NCBI GenBank assembly: GCA_024734555.1
Contig: JANPWX010000097.1
Span: 3,318,807-3,382,806 of the forward strand
Length of the DNA stretch: 64,000 bases
Source: Trochalopteron elliotii
Lineage: Eukaryota > Chordata > Aves > Passeriformes > Leiothrichidae
Direction of reading: 5' to 3'
Shown: piece by piece, positions 39,101 through 52,488 of the stretch
How positions within the stretch are numbered: the stretch's first letter is position 1
Layout: each line of letters opens with the position of its first letter
Program-made: the position numbers and the translations under genes
The notes under the pieces: generated by a model
What the model saw: only the letters and a program-made list of their open reading frames with translations
The model's database searches: none
Told to the model about the DNA's origin: nothing

Positions 39101-40399
39101 AGTTTCAGTGTGTGTTCTAAGTGCCTTGATCTTGTGGTATTCATCTGGCTCAGTAAAGAAAATGAACACTGGTTTCAGTGGGAGTGAGATCTGGTTTCTA
39201 ATCCTGCTTGTGTTAATTTTGAAATTAGCTAGTCAGGGAATTGGCTGGATGTAGCATTTTTGTGCTTCAGCTGCAGCACCTCACAAGCAGCTTCCATGTT
39301 TACATCTGGTTTTACATTAATCTGTAAACATTTCTAGATAGCAATCTCTTCCTTTATCTTGTTAAGCTAGTGGAAATGATTGTTTTCCTACCATCCCACA
39401 GACCTGAAAAATCAATGAACATTTAGACTATACCAGCATTTCCAGAAGATTGCTGCTGCAGTTGCCTTTCCTAGTATCTTACAAGGAGTCTGTCACACCA
39501 GAGTGAAGGGAATCTGCACAGCTATGTTCTAAGAAATATTCACCCAATGCCACTACAGTTTTGGTTAACTTTGGATGTGATCCAGTGACATGAGAAAATT
39601 TTCACTTGAAATCATCCATTGTCTTCTACTCAGTGGAAGAGAGCAGAACTCAGCTATTCAGCTAAGCCTTACCTTAGGCCTAATTGGAATATCTGATCAC
39701 TCTTCTGTATCTAATTCAATTTGTGAAAAAGAAATGTCAGCCCTCTATGACTGCTAAGGATAGATCCTATGCCTGATATTTATTCTAGCAACATGCTTGT
39801 TCTGGTGAAGAGAAGCCTCTCCATAGCAGTTAATCCTCTCCTATAAATGAAAATGTCTGCACTTTATACTTGTCCCTTCAGTAAGGACTACCTGGGAAAA
39901 AAGTTGCTTGAGAAGGAAAGGAGGCCAGACAGAATCAGGAATTTCAAGTCAATTCATGGCATGAGATTTATCACCTGGAGAAAGAAATGTCAATCTGGGC
40001 TCCAAAGCTGAATATCTTATATTACTTTGGAACAAACCCTCTTCAGTGCTTCAGTTGCGAAATGATGGTTTTCTTGCTACAAATAAATCATGCTTTTAAC
40101 TCTCCTTTTCTTTTCCAAGCTTCATTCCCTCACTGAACACTAAGAAAATCTTATCCCACAAAGCTAGGTAGGAGGGTTTAAGGATAGGAGAAAGACAACA
40201 AGCTTGACCCCAGAGGAAAAGGAGAAAGAGTTTTTAGTTCATAGCAAATCTTTTCATCTGAGTTAGGTGGGTCTGGCCAGACGTCAAACAAAATTTGATG
40301 GCATGGCTCAGCATCCCCTAATATGGAAATGGTGGATGTGCATTACAGGCAAGGTGCTGTTCTTATGATTTTGGAGCTGTTGATTCTCTCAAAGGAATG

Positions 40400-41236
40400 G
40401 GCCCTGCAGAGAGACCTTGACAAATTAGAGGGCTGGGTGATCACTAGTGAAGTTCAAGAAGGGAACGTGGCAGACTCTGCATCTGGAATGGGACACCCCT
40501 GTATGTATGGACAGACTGGGGAATGAGACGCTGGAGAGCAGTGCTGAGGAAAGGGACCTGGGGGTCCTGGTCGATGGCAAGCTAAACAAGAGTCAGCAGT
40601 GCCCTGGCAGCCAGGAGGGCCAACCCTGTCGTGGGGTGCATCAGGCCCAGCATGGCCAACTGGGCAAGGGAGGGGATTGTCTTGCTCTGCTCTGCACTGG
40701 GGCGGCCTCACCTCGAGTGCTGGGGACAGTTTTGGGAAAAATAATATAAGAAAAATATTTAACTGTTAGAGAGTGTCCTAAGGAGGGCCAAGGAGGATGA
40801 TGAAGGGCCTTGAGGGGAAACCATATGAGGAGTGTCTGAGGTCACTTGGTCTGTTCAGCCCTGAGAAAAGGAGACTGAGGGAGATCTCATTGCAGTTACA
40901 ACTTCCTCATGAGGGGAAGAGGAGGGGCAGACTCTGATCTCTTCTCTGTGATGGTCAATCACAGGACTGGAGGGAATGGCCTGAAGTTGTGTCAGGGGAG
41001 ATTTAGGCTGGCTATTAGGAAAGGTTTCTTCACCCAGAGGGTGGTTGGGTGCTGGAACAGGCTCCCCAGGGAAGTGGTCACAGCACCAGCCTGACAGATT
41101 TCAAGAAATGTTTGAACAGCACTCTCGAGCACAGGGTGTGACTCTTGGAGATGGTGCTGTTCAGGGCCAGGAGTTTGACTCAGTTATCCTTGTGGGTCCC
41201 TTCCAACTCAGCATATTCTGTGATTTTGTTATTCTA
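40400..41236 (+). mobile_element. CR1 LINE remnant with decayed ORF2 end
   Basis: A 5'-truncated CR1 non-LTR retrotransposon on the plus strand. The start near 40400 encodes LQRDLDKLEGWV, and a frameshifted continuation reads MKFKKGTWQTLHL and then ERDLGVLVDGKLNKSQQC, typical of the C-terminal part of the CR1 reverse transcriptase. A further frame at 40909-41094 includes NHRTGGNGLKL and CWNRLPREVV, close to the ORF2 end. Frameshifts and stops break the coding sequence, so it is inactive. The 3' end shows the diagnostic GGGTCCCTTCCAACTCAGCA followed by ATTCTGTG-type octamer repeats near 41215-41236. The exact 5' junction is uncertain by several tens of bases. Confidence 0.92.
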
Positions 41237-44200
41237 CAATATAATCAGCCAAGTGTGCCAAAGGTCTCTGTGTATCTGACCGCATTCAGACATGACAATA
41301 ACTAGCACAATTTAACTGGAGTCAGCCAAGAGATGGGTCTACCTCACTTCCAATTTCTGTTCAGTCTTAAGGCAGTTGAGAAAACATAAGCCGAGAGATG
41401 CACTTATGTGCACTTCCAAACCAAGTTTAATACATGCCATTCCGCAGTATATGAGCAAGTCTGAATGCATTTTAAAACAAATTAAGCTCTGCAGCACCTC
41501 AGCAGAATGTAGTGAAAATCACAGCTGCATTCTGCACAGAAGCAAAGAATAATTAGTTGTGGAATTTGCCCTACCCCATGAAATGGAAACTTGGCTTTAT
41601 TTTATTAACTTTGACTTCCTCCGCACCTGCCTATGTTTACTACATTTCAATAATTAAGTGGACGTAGAAAACATCCCCTTTATTCTTGTAAAAATTCTAA
41701 TTTATAGATTTTGTATGCAGTTTTTTTTAATTCCTGTAAATAGATTTGCTTAGGGAGCAGTAAACACATGAAAATTAATTTGAAATCGTAATCAGACTAT
41801 GGAGTACAATTATTCTTTCCCAGACAAAACAAGCTTCAAGAAATTTCATGCTAGCCTTCTTCTGATGGGACAGACAGTTGTTGAAGAAAAGGATTCTTTC
41901 CAAGATATTCATACTTTCTTTCCATATCTTGTGTAGAACTGTTGCCCGAATTTTTCTGTTACTGTTCTCTTTGGAATCTTCTAAGTTAAGTTTTGGAAAT
42001 ACAATTAATTAACTTTGAGAGCCTGTTTGCATTTGTGCAAGAACACGGTATTTTCTCAAAGAAATTATGCCAGCTGTGTTGGTATATTGATGGTAGGCTT
42101 TTTCTGTCGTGTGGTTGCTCTTAACAACCAGATTATCTCCCAGGACACATTTAGAGAGATGTTCATGCACATTGTGTTGGGTTTTTTTTCACTAACCTGC
42201 CAAGAATTTTTATGTTGTTATGGGGATACAATATTCTTCTATGAGAAACAGAAATCCAGTCTAATCTGAGACCTCTGGTTCAGATCTAGCACAAAACCTG
42301 ACGGTTTTCACTATAGGTTTGATACACAGAAACCAAATCTGTATGGAGCCAAATACAGACCTTGGGTATGAGAGAAATATTGCTCCATGTTTGCTCGCAA
42401 AGGAGAAAAGCCTCTCATGTGCAAACAGTGCTCTGCTGAAGTTACAGTGGGTTTAGATTTACTGGAACAAGATTGGACTCCAGCCTCACAAACTTGTGTC
42501 AGAATAAGTAATTTCATACCTAAGCAGGAACAAAACTCCAGTGTAGTAATAAAGTTCTTTAATTCTTTTCTTGTGTAATAATCAACACATATTATTTTTT
42601 ATTATAATAATTAGGACTAGAGAAATAAGGTCTAGCCAAAATAAAAGCCAGTTAGGTACTATTGTTATTAATACTATCTGATGATGTGATCTGCAAAAAT
42701 AATGGGTGCATTCTAAATGCCTTGGATGAAAATATTGAAACTTGAAGGAATGAAGTTAAATTAAAGGCCTGATTTATTTTTTTGTAGAATGCCAGGCTGT
42801 TAAACAAAGCCAAACCCAGTGGCGTGCCAGTAAGTTAACAACATACCACCATGAGAAAAACTTCAGTTGGATTTATGGTCCTTCTGTCTGAACCTTTTCT
42901 GTTTGAAGATGCCTAACTTAAATCTGCACCATGGGTGGCAGGAGTGTGAGAGAGGGAAAAGGCTGCAGTCACTTTCCTGGTCCCTCTTGCAAAGCAATGG
43001 CACAATAGCACCAGTAGCCTGTAGGGGCTTTCTTCATGTTAGGGAGAAGCAGACAAACTGTCTCCGCTTGTTCTAGTCATAGCGTTGCTTTCTTAGGGGG
43101 TTGTTTTTTCTCAGCTTGAAATGTTACAAATAATAAAATGGAACATTATTTTCTAATCTGAAGTTCTTTAGAAGTGAAGGTGGTGTAAAAATTATTTCTG
43201 ACTGGAAACAATTATTTTCCCTATTGCTGTTTTAAGTATTGGAACACAAGAAAGGAGGAATCATGGTTAAGGAATAAATAAAGTAAAAGATGGGGAAAAA
43301 CCCTTAAGAATTTACTGGGCAAATAAATAATTTTAAAAAAAAATAAACCCATCAAACCAAAACAACTTTCACTTTTGGAGTCCTTGTTTGGTATACCTAA
43401 TTTGGTACGTTTTCTTTCTGCTGAAAACCTCAAAAAATATAACTAGGCAATTTCTCATGATAACTGTTGGACAAAATTCTCTTTACTCACAAAAGATAAC
43501 GCAAACTTTTTGACTCATTCTGCTTCACATTTTGAAGATATAGCCAAGCCCTCCTGCTTATATTTCATACTACAGCAACACAGACACTCGAGGGAGAGAT
43601 ATTCTTCAGTGTACTTTTTCCCTGGAAGACATTCAAAAATGGTAGGAGGAAAACAGGCATCCTGCCATGAGCCAGCATTGTCCTCCCTCTGCTTTCCACA
43701 TCTGGCAGAAATCCCTGCTGTCACTCCCACCCCATCCTATTTTACCTCCCCCTGGAATCTATGTGGAGGGTTGTTTTTTTATCATTATTGTAATCAGTCA
43801 TACAACCTTCTCATTCCGCCCAGATTTCTCCTCCAAATACTTGCTTACTTGCCTGGTCACCTTTTGTACCCATCCTTGTATACCATTGAGACAACTGCAT
43901 CTATGCTGTCTCATGGGGGACCAGAAACATAATAAAGCCATGACTGTTCATTGCATTGAGACCCTGAGAGAAAAATCAATAGCAAAAGTGTGCTTAATTA
44001 GCATGTGTATCATAATGTATAACATTGGTAGACCGCAAAATGCACTGGACGAACAAGAAATACTGTATTGAATCCATCTAAAGGGTGAAATTATGGACTT
44101 TCTCATATTTAATTTTTTTTTTTTTTGCACAGCTGTTCTCTGGTATTTAGTTGTTTAGTAGTTTGTTTTAGCTAATTCAAACACAGCATAGACAGAGTAG

Positions 44201-47200
44201 CTACAGATCTGCTTAAATTTGCAACACCTGTCTTATTTCCCTTGCTGGTACCTAACTCCCCATAAACCTCTCAAAGCCTCATGTTTGAAAGTTTGGCTCT
44301 GGGTGGTTAACTAGAAAATCTCAGTTTTATGGGATGTCCTTGAATCTGCACCCTGCCTCAGCAAGTTCAGGAAAGCTTTTGGGAACTATTTTTGTCCTCT
44401 CTTTTAGGAACCCCACAAAAGAAAAATAGGTTTCCTGCCAGCTTTCATAGAGCATATATGGTTTTCCCTGACTCTCCATCCCAAGCTATGGTCCTGGGAA
44501 ATAGTCTATGCTAGTGCCAAAAGGGATTAATCAGCGGGTGAATCAAAAAATATTGATAACAAAAATAACAACGTGGTCACTTTAAACTCTGATGTCCATG
44601 CAAGCTGAAAACCCTTCTTTTTCAGAACATTCAAAGAATCAAAAAGTATCCAGACAAAACTAAAAAGTGGCACGGAAAACAGTTTTCATTTGTAGGGAAA
44701 AAATTAAATTGTTAAAACTCTCTTATCTTTACTTAGGCCAGGTAGGGAAATTTTCACTGGGAAGTGAAAAAGGAAAACCATATTCCCCTTCAAGGTAGAT
44801 TCTGTTTTTACTAAATAATTCCTTAAAGCTGAACTTAATTTCAGTGCAGAAAGAGACATCTACTCAGGAACACAATTTTCCTAACAGAAGTTAGACTTGC
44901 TTATTTTTCCACTTTTTTAAAGCAGAGAAATTATCTCTTTTGAAAAATAATATGGCTGGCTTCTACTTACCTCAGGACAACTTGGTTTTTTTTGTAATAC
45001 ACTCAACTGTTTGCCAGATATTATAATTTTTTCCTTTTACTCCACAAATATTTCTCTAAATCTGTCTTTGGCTATCAGAAAATCATAGTATTGTGTCTAG
45101 CAAGAGCATCACTTTCAAACATTTCAATGCCATAAGCTTAAGGCAGTAGCATGTCCTAGACCTAATTCCCATTATTTCTGCCCTGATCTACATTTCCTCT
45201 GATTTAGCCAAACTTCCTTAAGACACTTTGTAGTCTTGATTGATTGTAGTCCTGAGTTCTTTTTTTTTTCCTATAAGTATAAGCTACCTATGACATAAAC
45301 TTCTCTGCTTCCTTGCTTTGTCATGCCATTTCCCCTTTCTTAGGTGGAAATCAAAGGTGAGTTAAGTCTGTGACCTGAATCTTTCCAGATGCTGAAGCTA
45401 GCTAATAAATTCTGCTTAACTCAGACCTGGTAAATTTTTTTTTATTAGAAAATGATTTAGTACATATAATTTTTGTGATCCTCTGTAGGAGGGTGATCCT
45501 GGGTAGAATTTACATTTATACTAAATAGTAGGGCTCAGTAGGTTTCAGAATTATGACTGTTGTCTTATGTATAACTAGTGTCGTCAAATAGAAACAATCA
45601 ATTGTATTAGAATGGAAAAAAAAAGTTACAACTTTTTCATCATGTTTAGACAACAGGAACAGTTGTAAATGGTTTCATGGGTGTAGGTAAGGCAATTAGA
45701 TAAGTATATTTTTAATGTTGCTGCATGCGGCAGCAGACTGGAAACATTTAACTTATATAATGTTTCATCAGTCTTTAAATAAACTTTAGATTCAGTCAGG
45801 ATATGCTTTGAACCTGATACCCTGATACACTGATGCACATGCTCCCTCTTTCAGTTGTGCTTCATCAGTTAGTCAGGGTCATAGAAGTGACCTTCCTCCA
45901 TAGCTTGGCAGGTAGTGAGAGTGGCAAATGAATGCACCTTTTTATACCACTCTTGGCTTAAACATGAGAAATTTATTCCTGAGGACATCACCTCTCACTG
46001 TACCCTTCAGTTTCAAGTAAATGTTTTTTGTTTGGAGCTATTATGAGAACACTGCTTCTTCTCACTCTTTTCAAATGAGAACCACATGCTGGTAGCTTGG
46101 GATCTCTTGGACAACAGCAATGCAGTTTCTGATACATGATTTTGGCTGTTTGCATCAACAGCTATCTCAAGAGAAGTAATGGAAAACAGAATGACAACTG
46201 TTCTATTATAAATATTATCATCTTGGGAAATAGGTTGGAGAAGTACATAATGAACAAAAGTAATATTACCTAGCCTTCTATAAAAGGACTCTTTTCATTA
46301 TGACCAACCAAAATATAGTAAGCTAACATAAGCTGTGACAATAATTTATATTCCCAAGTAGACAAGTACTCAGCTGGAGGTGAGACTTAGATTTGTTTCA
46401 TGAATAAAAAAGGGACAGGATGAGTAAGATGCATGAGTTTTATTTCCATTCTGACCTGCAGTGGGACTCAGGGTTTCTCATTTTTACCTTTCTGAATTTG
46501 CGTTTGCACACCTATTGTTAAAATTCTCTCTGCCAAAATTCCTCCCTCCTTCCCACTTGCCCCAAAATCATGCTAAAATGCTAAGCATTGGCATCAGGTA
46601 CAGATCACATAAAACAGGAAATATTGTGGTTGAGTTTGGTATGTGACCTGTTACTTTGACATCCTCAAATGATGGTATTATTACAGCCTTGCTGAACAGA
46701 ATGTCTCTGGGAGTGCTCAAAAGACAACCCAATTCCCCTCAATACTACAGCCATACTTTAAAATGTAAATATTTAGACATTATATTAAAAATATAATTTA
46801 TATATATATATGTTTATAAGGTCTCCTCTTCCCCATGTTTGTGCAGTAGAAAATACTGGATTTCCAAGGAGCAACATGTATGTCATCATGTAACTGTGCT
46901 TGTATGCACAGAAGGCCATGTTTTGGTCTCACAGTCAAGATATGATAATAATTAATTCTAAGCGCATAGGGGTTGACACTTGCAATATTCTTTGAATACT
47001 TTCTTTTCCCCCATAAATCGATATCCTGCCTTTTCTTTTTATTTAATAAAAAAGGTGAAAAGAGCATATTAACCTGGGAAAAATTGCCGAATCCAACTTG
47101 AACAATATTAGAAGGAAGAATAAAAAGCCTTTAAATCTGTAGCATAAACCTGAACCACTTGAACAACCAAGCAGTTAATAAGAGTGATGTGTCCATACTT

Positions 47201-49194
47201 AGAGTGTGAACCAGTGCTGGACAGCACAACTTGTGGATGTCATTGAGTGACAGAAGAATAAAAGGAAAAGAGTAATAATAATATTTTCTGTTCTTCTTGA
47301 AATGCCTTTCTAACTCACTTTGTTTTGTTTTGGTTTAGCAGTTTTCTTTTCATAAGTGGGATTAATTTTTATCAAAATGAATCCAAATAAATTTTAGTAA
47401 TAACTCAACTACCCAAGATGTAAGATAACTGGAATAATGAACTCAGCTTAATAAATTCCTGTGAGATCCTCCACTGGTACCATCTTATAAGTAGGAATGC
47501 AGCACTAAAAACAAAAAGGAAATTAAGAGAAATGTTACATAATTTTTTATAGACAAAAGGAAATGGGAATAAATTTACCCAAAGTTCAGCTGTGTTTGCC
47601 AGAAAAGGAGTAAGTATAATGGTTTTTTGTAATATGTGGGTCAATCTGAAAATGTCCTGTTTGAATTAATTGGGAATAAAGTAAAAAGGCGAACTGGAGC
47701 AGAGGAAGGAAAAGTGTCTCTTTTTAATGGAAATATGAACTTGCTATTAAAAAAAAAATACTGCAAGATTATAGTTGGAGTTGTTGCCACATAGATGTTT
47801 TGGTTCAATGACCTTGGTCTTTTCTGGCCAACTCATGGACTGCAGAATGAAGGATGAGCCCTGTATGAAGTATACAACTTATGCTTTCAGAGATCTAATC
47901 TAGCCATTAAAGATGAAAGCAAATGAAATTCCAAAAATAATGCATCAAGATGACACTTCCCAAAAATGAATATTCAGGTTCATTATGAGTTTTGACCCAA
48001 AATGAACATCAAAGTTTTGAGTAATACTTTTTCTGTCTCTTTCCACCTACAACATAACACTTGTATCTAAAAAGCCCTAGAAATAAGCACAGACTTGAGG
48101 AACTCTTTGGATACTTTTTCAGTAAAAGCAGTGTCAGTGTTTTCAAATCTCTGTCAAAGACTGGAAGACTATGGATGGGATAGTCAGAAAACTCCATATG
48201 GAGCAGAAGCATGTACTTGAAAGATCTCAACTCTTCTTTACATGATGAGAAGTTCATGACCAAGAAAAAATGACTCTGAGTCTTCCTTTGAACAATACCT
48301 ACTACAGCTGGGATTGGATGCCTGTTTCCTGGCTACTTTAAACTTTTCCAGCAGTAAACCTCAGTCAACCCTGTTGCAAGGTAAAGGCTTTGTTTTAATT
48401 GGCAGTGTTGTACAGGATGCAGAAAAGACAATGTGAATGGACCAGACCCACCACAGAGAAGGTTACAGCTGCCTTGACATTCACTACCCTGCTTGCTGCT
48501 ACTGCTGGCATTCCAAATATTTCCCCTGATTTTTTTCCCTCTCTTTTATTTTGGAAAGAGTCCTTTGCAAATCTGAAATGGCTAATGAATAAGGACACCC
48601 ACAAATATTTACTAGGGCTGATAAACAATGGAAAACTCAGTGAACAATCTCAGCTTATTTTTACAAAGATGAAAAGCTGTTCATGTTTGCCAGGTCTAGA
48701 AGCCTCAGGTCATCACCATTAGTATAGTAAAGGCATCATCAGAATGAAAAGGACTTGAAAATTGAGTTTTGGACCTTGTCTCCACAGCAAAATGCACATT
48801 TTAAAAGCAAAAATATTGCTTTCAAACCACATTACTCAAGCAAACATGAATGTCACAGGGTGGGCTTTTAGTGCATTTACCTAACAAGCAAATATAAGCC
48901 TCTGGGTGAAATAATTTCTAAAAGGACCTTTGGCTTCTTATCTGTGAAGATGAACAGAGAAGTAATACCATTGCTGTTTCTGATATAGATGGTTTGTAAA
49001 AAAGCAGAGCTGAGCACAATTATTCACAGCTTTGAAAAGATTTTTCAGAACCAGAGGAGGTGCAGAAAAAAGCTTGAGATGATTTACCATGCAAGGAGAA
49101 AAATAAACAGTAGGATATGCTTAGATAACCAAACAGAAAACACAGAAATATTTTAACTGGCATGGGATCTCTCCCTAGAGAAAAAACCCTCAGT
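41237..49194. other. Intergenic DNA, no gene recognised
   Basis: About 8 kb of AT-rich sequence. The largest frames are the overlapping 140-aa (43510-43932) and 134-aa (43667-44071) ones on the plus strand, in different frames over the same bases. Neither has a recognisable domain, and overlapping long frames suggest a locally stop-poor, C-rich stretch. An (AT)n run lies at about 46798-46812. No RNA gene was recognised. Confidence 0.55.
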
Positions 49195-49555
49195 ATTACT
49201 CTCCTGAAGCTGCCAGGGCCAGGGCCCTGCAGGATGAGGAGGCTGCCCATGGGGGTCTGTTGAGACAAGGCATGAGAGCCAGGACCTGTCCTGCCACCCC
49301 AGCAAGGTGCAGACAGCTGGGGGCACTGGGACAGTCCTATCTTTGGGCATCAGGCACCTTCCTGGGGATGGGGACAGGCTGAGGCCTGGACAAAGTTTGG
49401 ACCTGGCTTGGCAGGACTGAGGGGACCTGGGGACAGGCCTGCTGCAGAGTCACTGAGGCAGGGCTGAAGGACCTGGGGGTGACACAGGGTCCTGGGCTGT
49501 GCCCAGTGTGGGGGAACCCCACAGTCTGGGCAGGGACATGACACACCACAGGACA
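49195..49555. other. GC-rich, CpG-free block
   Basis: This stretch is much richer in G and C than its surroundings, with many CCTG/CAGG motifs (for example GGGGACCTGGGGACAGGCCT), yet I found no CG dinucleotide in it. It therefore is not a CpG island. It may be an old GC-rich repeat that has lost its CpGs by methylation, or a biased-conversion patch. Several frames remain open through it on the minus strand only because of its composition. Confidence 0.6.
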
Positions 49556-49796
49556 TGGACTTAATAATGAGAATGATCATTCCAAGGACAAGCCAAGGAA
49601 GTAGATTATTCTCCATTTTTGCATTATTCAAATGAATTCTTTGATCTTTTTCCAGAAGATAGGATTTTGCTGGTGAAAACATGTAAGCCAAGTCAAGTAA
49701 CATGGCCTGTTGTTGTTGTATGATCTCATATGCTGTGGATCTCCTCTCCAGTTTCAGCTTAAACATGTTTCCCATTCAGCCTCAATCAGGTCTTCC
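49550..49796 (-). other. Candidate exon with short membrane-type frame
   Basis: On the minus strand a pyrimidine tract ending TTTCTCTTGCAG abuts 49796. An ATG at 49775 opens a frame MGNMFKLKLERRSTAYEIIQ and so on; near residues 58-74 lies the hydrophobic stretch LLPWLVLGMIILIIKSM, long enough for one membrane pass. Preceding residues are mixed polar and include QQQQ. The frame then runs into the GC-rich block and ends at 49350 after 141 residues in all; the second half is Pro/Ser-rich and looks like composition-driven read-through. The codon before the ATG is TGA, so the exon would be a first coding exon behind an untranslated one. I do not recognise the protein. It could equally be chance. 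Confidence 0.25.
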
Positions 49797-52488
49797 CTGC
49801 AAGAGAAACAAATAAAAAATATCTTCTTTTGATATCAAATCTGTGTGGACAGTTACCTAAATTCAATTAAATCCAAGTAAATCTCTGTTCATCTATTGGC
49901 TTATATTTGGGCTTTAAGCTGATTTAGGGTATGTTCAGATATAGCCAAAATCAGAAAATGCTAAATTAACACATAATATCTCCTAATACCATTTTTCCTG
50001 AGGTGTCAAGTAAAGACGTTGTCACCTTTGTTTGTGTGCTTCATTTGAACAGTCTAATGAAAGAAATTGAACAATAGCCCTTACCATCTTCCCACAGGAG
50101 ATTTGTCTCAGGTGGGAATCGGAGCAGGGAGATAAAGAGAGGAGCTTCCTCTTGACCACTTCATTGCAAGGCCAGGACATGGTACAGCAGAAAAGACTTT
50201 TAAAATTAAACCCTCTTCTATATCGTGTAGGGCTCTGACCTGTCATGTGAAAGGACATAGTTTATGTGCGTTTCTGCCCAAACTGAGATAGAGAAATTAC
50301 AAGCAATTAGTGAAGCAGTGGTTTATGAGGCCAAGTGTGTTTGAGAGCTGGTAAGCACAATTACTGTGCTGTAGCAAGGGCACTGGCGCACTGGCACTTG
50401 CCAGAAGCTGCTCTTCAGTTGACCGCTGTGCTAGCAGACTGCCAACTGGATTAATGGGACCAGGAGCTGGAGGTCTTGAAAGCTTTTTGGCCAGTCTTTT
50501 TGCAGCAATCAGTTAAGTTGGAATTGCCACCTCCTTTTGCACCATGGTAAATTCCTGTGTTACTACAAAACTTCTACTACCTGTTAATATCTCTTTAAAA
50601 ATGCCACAAAGGCTTCAGAATTTGTTTTGGGAGTTGTTAGGATTTGCTTAATCATTTGACAACTTGAAAAGTGGTTGATAAATACTGGTAAATTGTAGTA
50701 GAAGGAATAAGAAATGTTGTTTGGAGGCTGGAACCTCAGATAATATTTTGAGGTTCCTCCCTGCTTGGGTTGTTCAATGGTTGCTTCTAAAGGAAAGCAG
50801 AAAATTCTTGTCCAAAGCCTGCAAATACCTGGGATTGATGATCTTTGAAACAAATACACAAAATAGCTTAAAAAGCCACAAACTTACTTGCTCTGCTGTT
50901 CTGGTACATATGGACCCTGAGGGACAAAGCAGGTTTTGAAAAATAGATTCTTAAAGGCCTGAAATTGAGGTTTTTGGAATTCATATGGTACCAGAGTAGA
51001 CAGTTTAAATACCACAGTGGTAGCAAGTTTTTCCCTTGGCCCAAAGACTGCTTAGCTGCAAGTGAAAACTTCATGCTGTTGCCCTAGGCATTTCTAGCTT
51101 GCTCTGTCAAAGTGGCATGAAAGGACACCTTCATCTGCTGTGCCTTGCAGCAACCAGGCTGCCCATTGCAACACAGGCAGGCTTGGAGGCAGCAGGGCTA
51201 CAGCTGGCCGGGCTTGTGCATGAGAGACCTGGAAAGTCACTATTTGAAGCCCACTTGAAACAATGTAGTGATGTGGAAGGCTTTTAAAGACTTTTCCTAA
51301 TTTTGACATCTCAACAGTATATAATGAGTCAGCTAAACTTTTTTGTTTGGGTGGGTTTGTTTGTTTGTTTGTTTGGTTTTGTTTGTTTGGTTTGTTTTTT
51401 GTTTTTGTTGTTTTTTTTTTTTTTTTAATAACCAGTTAGTTTGTTGCCTCTTTGGTTTGTGTGGTTCTTTCAAACTACAAGATTGGGGATTTATTATTCT
51501 TGTATTATTTTTAATAGAGAAAATGCAAATCTAAAACAATCAGGAAGAAAAAAAACTGGCACAGAATGTCAGTGTAGTACCTGACATTACTTCTATCTCA
51601 TTAAATAAAAGTGATTAATTTGCAGATTGTCTGCAAGGTTGATAGAATTGTGTGTGTGTAGTGATTGTGAGACTGGAAAAAAACCTGAAGTGAGACCATG
51701 TAATGATGTTCTCATGCTTAAAACATTACTGTGGGGAAAAGTACTGTTTTCGTCTTCTTTCAAGGAAAGGAACAGAAATTGTGAACTAGATCCGTAGCAG
51801 GGAAGATTCAGGTTTGACCCCACAAAATTCCCTTCATTAACAGATTCAGTGAAGTGCCACAGATTGTAGAAGAAGCTTATGTATGAGGTGTTAATGAACA
51901 GACTGAACATGTGGTAGACAAGAATCAGACATGCCTGATTCTCACCTGGGCAACAGGATGGAGCAAACATCATCTCATGTTCCCTTTTAGCAGCTTTTTC
52001 TACCATTCAATGAACCTTTTTGCTTCAAACTTTCAGACAGTTGGAGTTTAGCTTTTGGGGACTGCTTAGATTTTTATTTCTTCACCCTATCCCCCAAACA
52101 TGCATATGTAACTCTACTCCCAGTCTCCAGGCCCTGGGACTTGTAGCTTATTGATATATGATCTGGTTCCAGCATGGCATTGCTGACTTTGTCTCCCAAA
52201 CAACAATTAAATGTCATCATTGCAGAAGCCTCCAAGAGTTTGTATAAACAAAGGGCTTTTTATGCCAATCATGTTTTCTCATTCCTATTATAGTGCTTCC
52301 ATTTAGAATGCTAGGGTAAATACAGCACCAACTGGACCTGGTACTCTAGCATGTCTTACATTTTTTTTCCTCTGAGTGTACCTAGATAATACTGCCTTCA
52401 GTGTAACCTGGCTTTAAATCTGTTTCAGAGCTCCTATCAGAAGGCCTGAACCATCAGTAGCAATATAATTTTTTTTTACAAGGATATG
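49797..52488. other. Intergenic DNA, no gene recognised
   Basis: Short frames only, the longest being 137 aa on the minus strand at 51593-52006, without a recognised domain. It includes the GT/T-rich simple repeat at 51339-51427. Confidence 0.55.
51339..51427. repeat. (GTTT)n and poly(T) simple repeat
   Basis: GTTT units with occasional GG interruptions, passing into a long T-run at about 51411-51426. Confidence 0.92.

Larger units (their letters stand above)
26451..40399. other. Intergenic DNA, no gene recognised
   Basis: About 14 kb downstream of SMOC2. Frames are at most about 92 aa, overlap on both strands and show no known domain. Visible structure is limited to a purine-rich stretch at about 30440-30850, short palindromes at 32680 and 36173, and A/T-rich stretches. 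In other vertebrates a long gene-poor interval separates SMOC2 from the next gene, THBS2, which fits. Conserved regulatory elements may be present but cannot be identified from one sequence. Confidence 0.6.

Noticed and set aside
49350..49549. Second half of the 141-aa minus-strand frame as coding sequence
   Set aside because: It is Pro/Ser/Cys-rich only because it crosses the GC-rich block; open frames there exist on several phases.
51593..52006. 137-aa minus-strand frame
   Set aside because: No recognisable domain, no supporting splice sites seen, low-complexity hydrophobic patches only.
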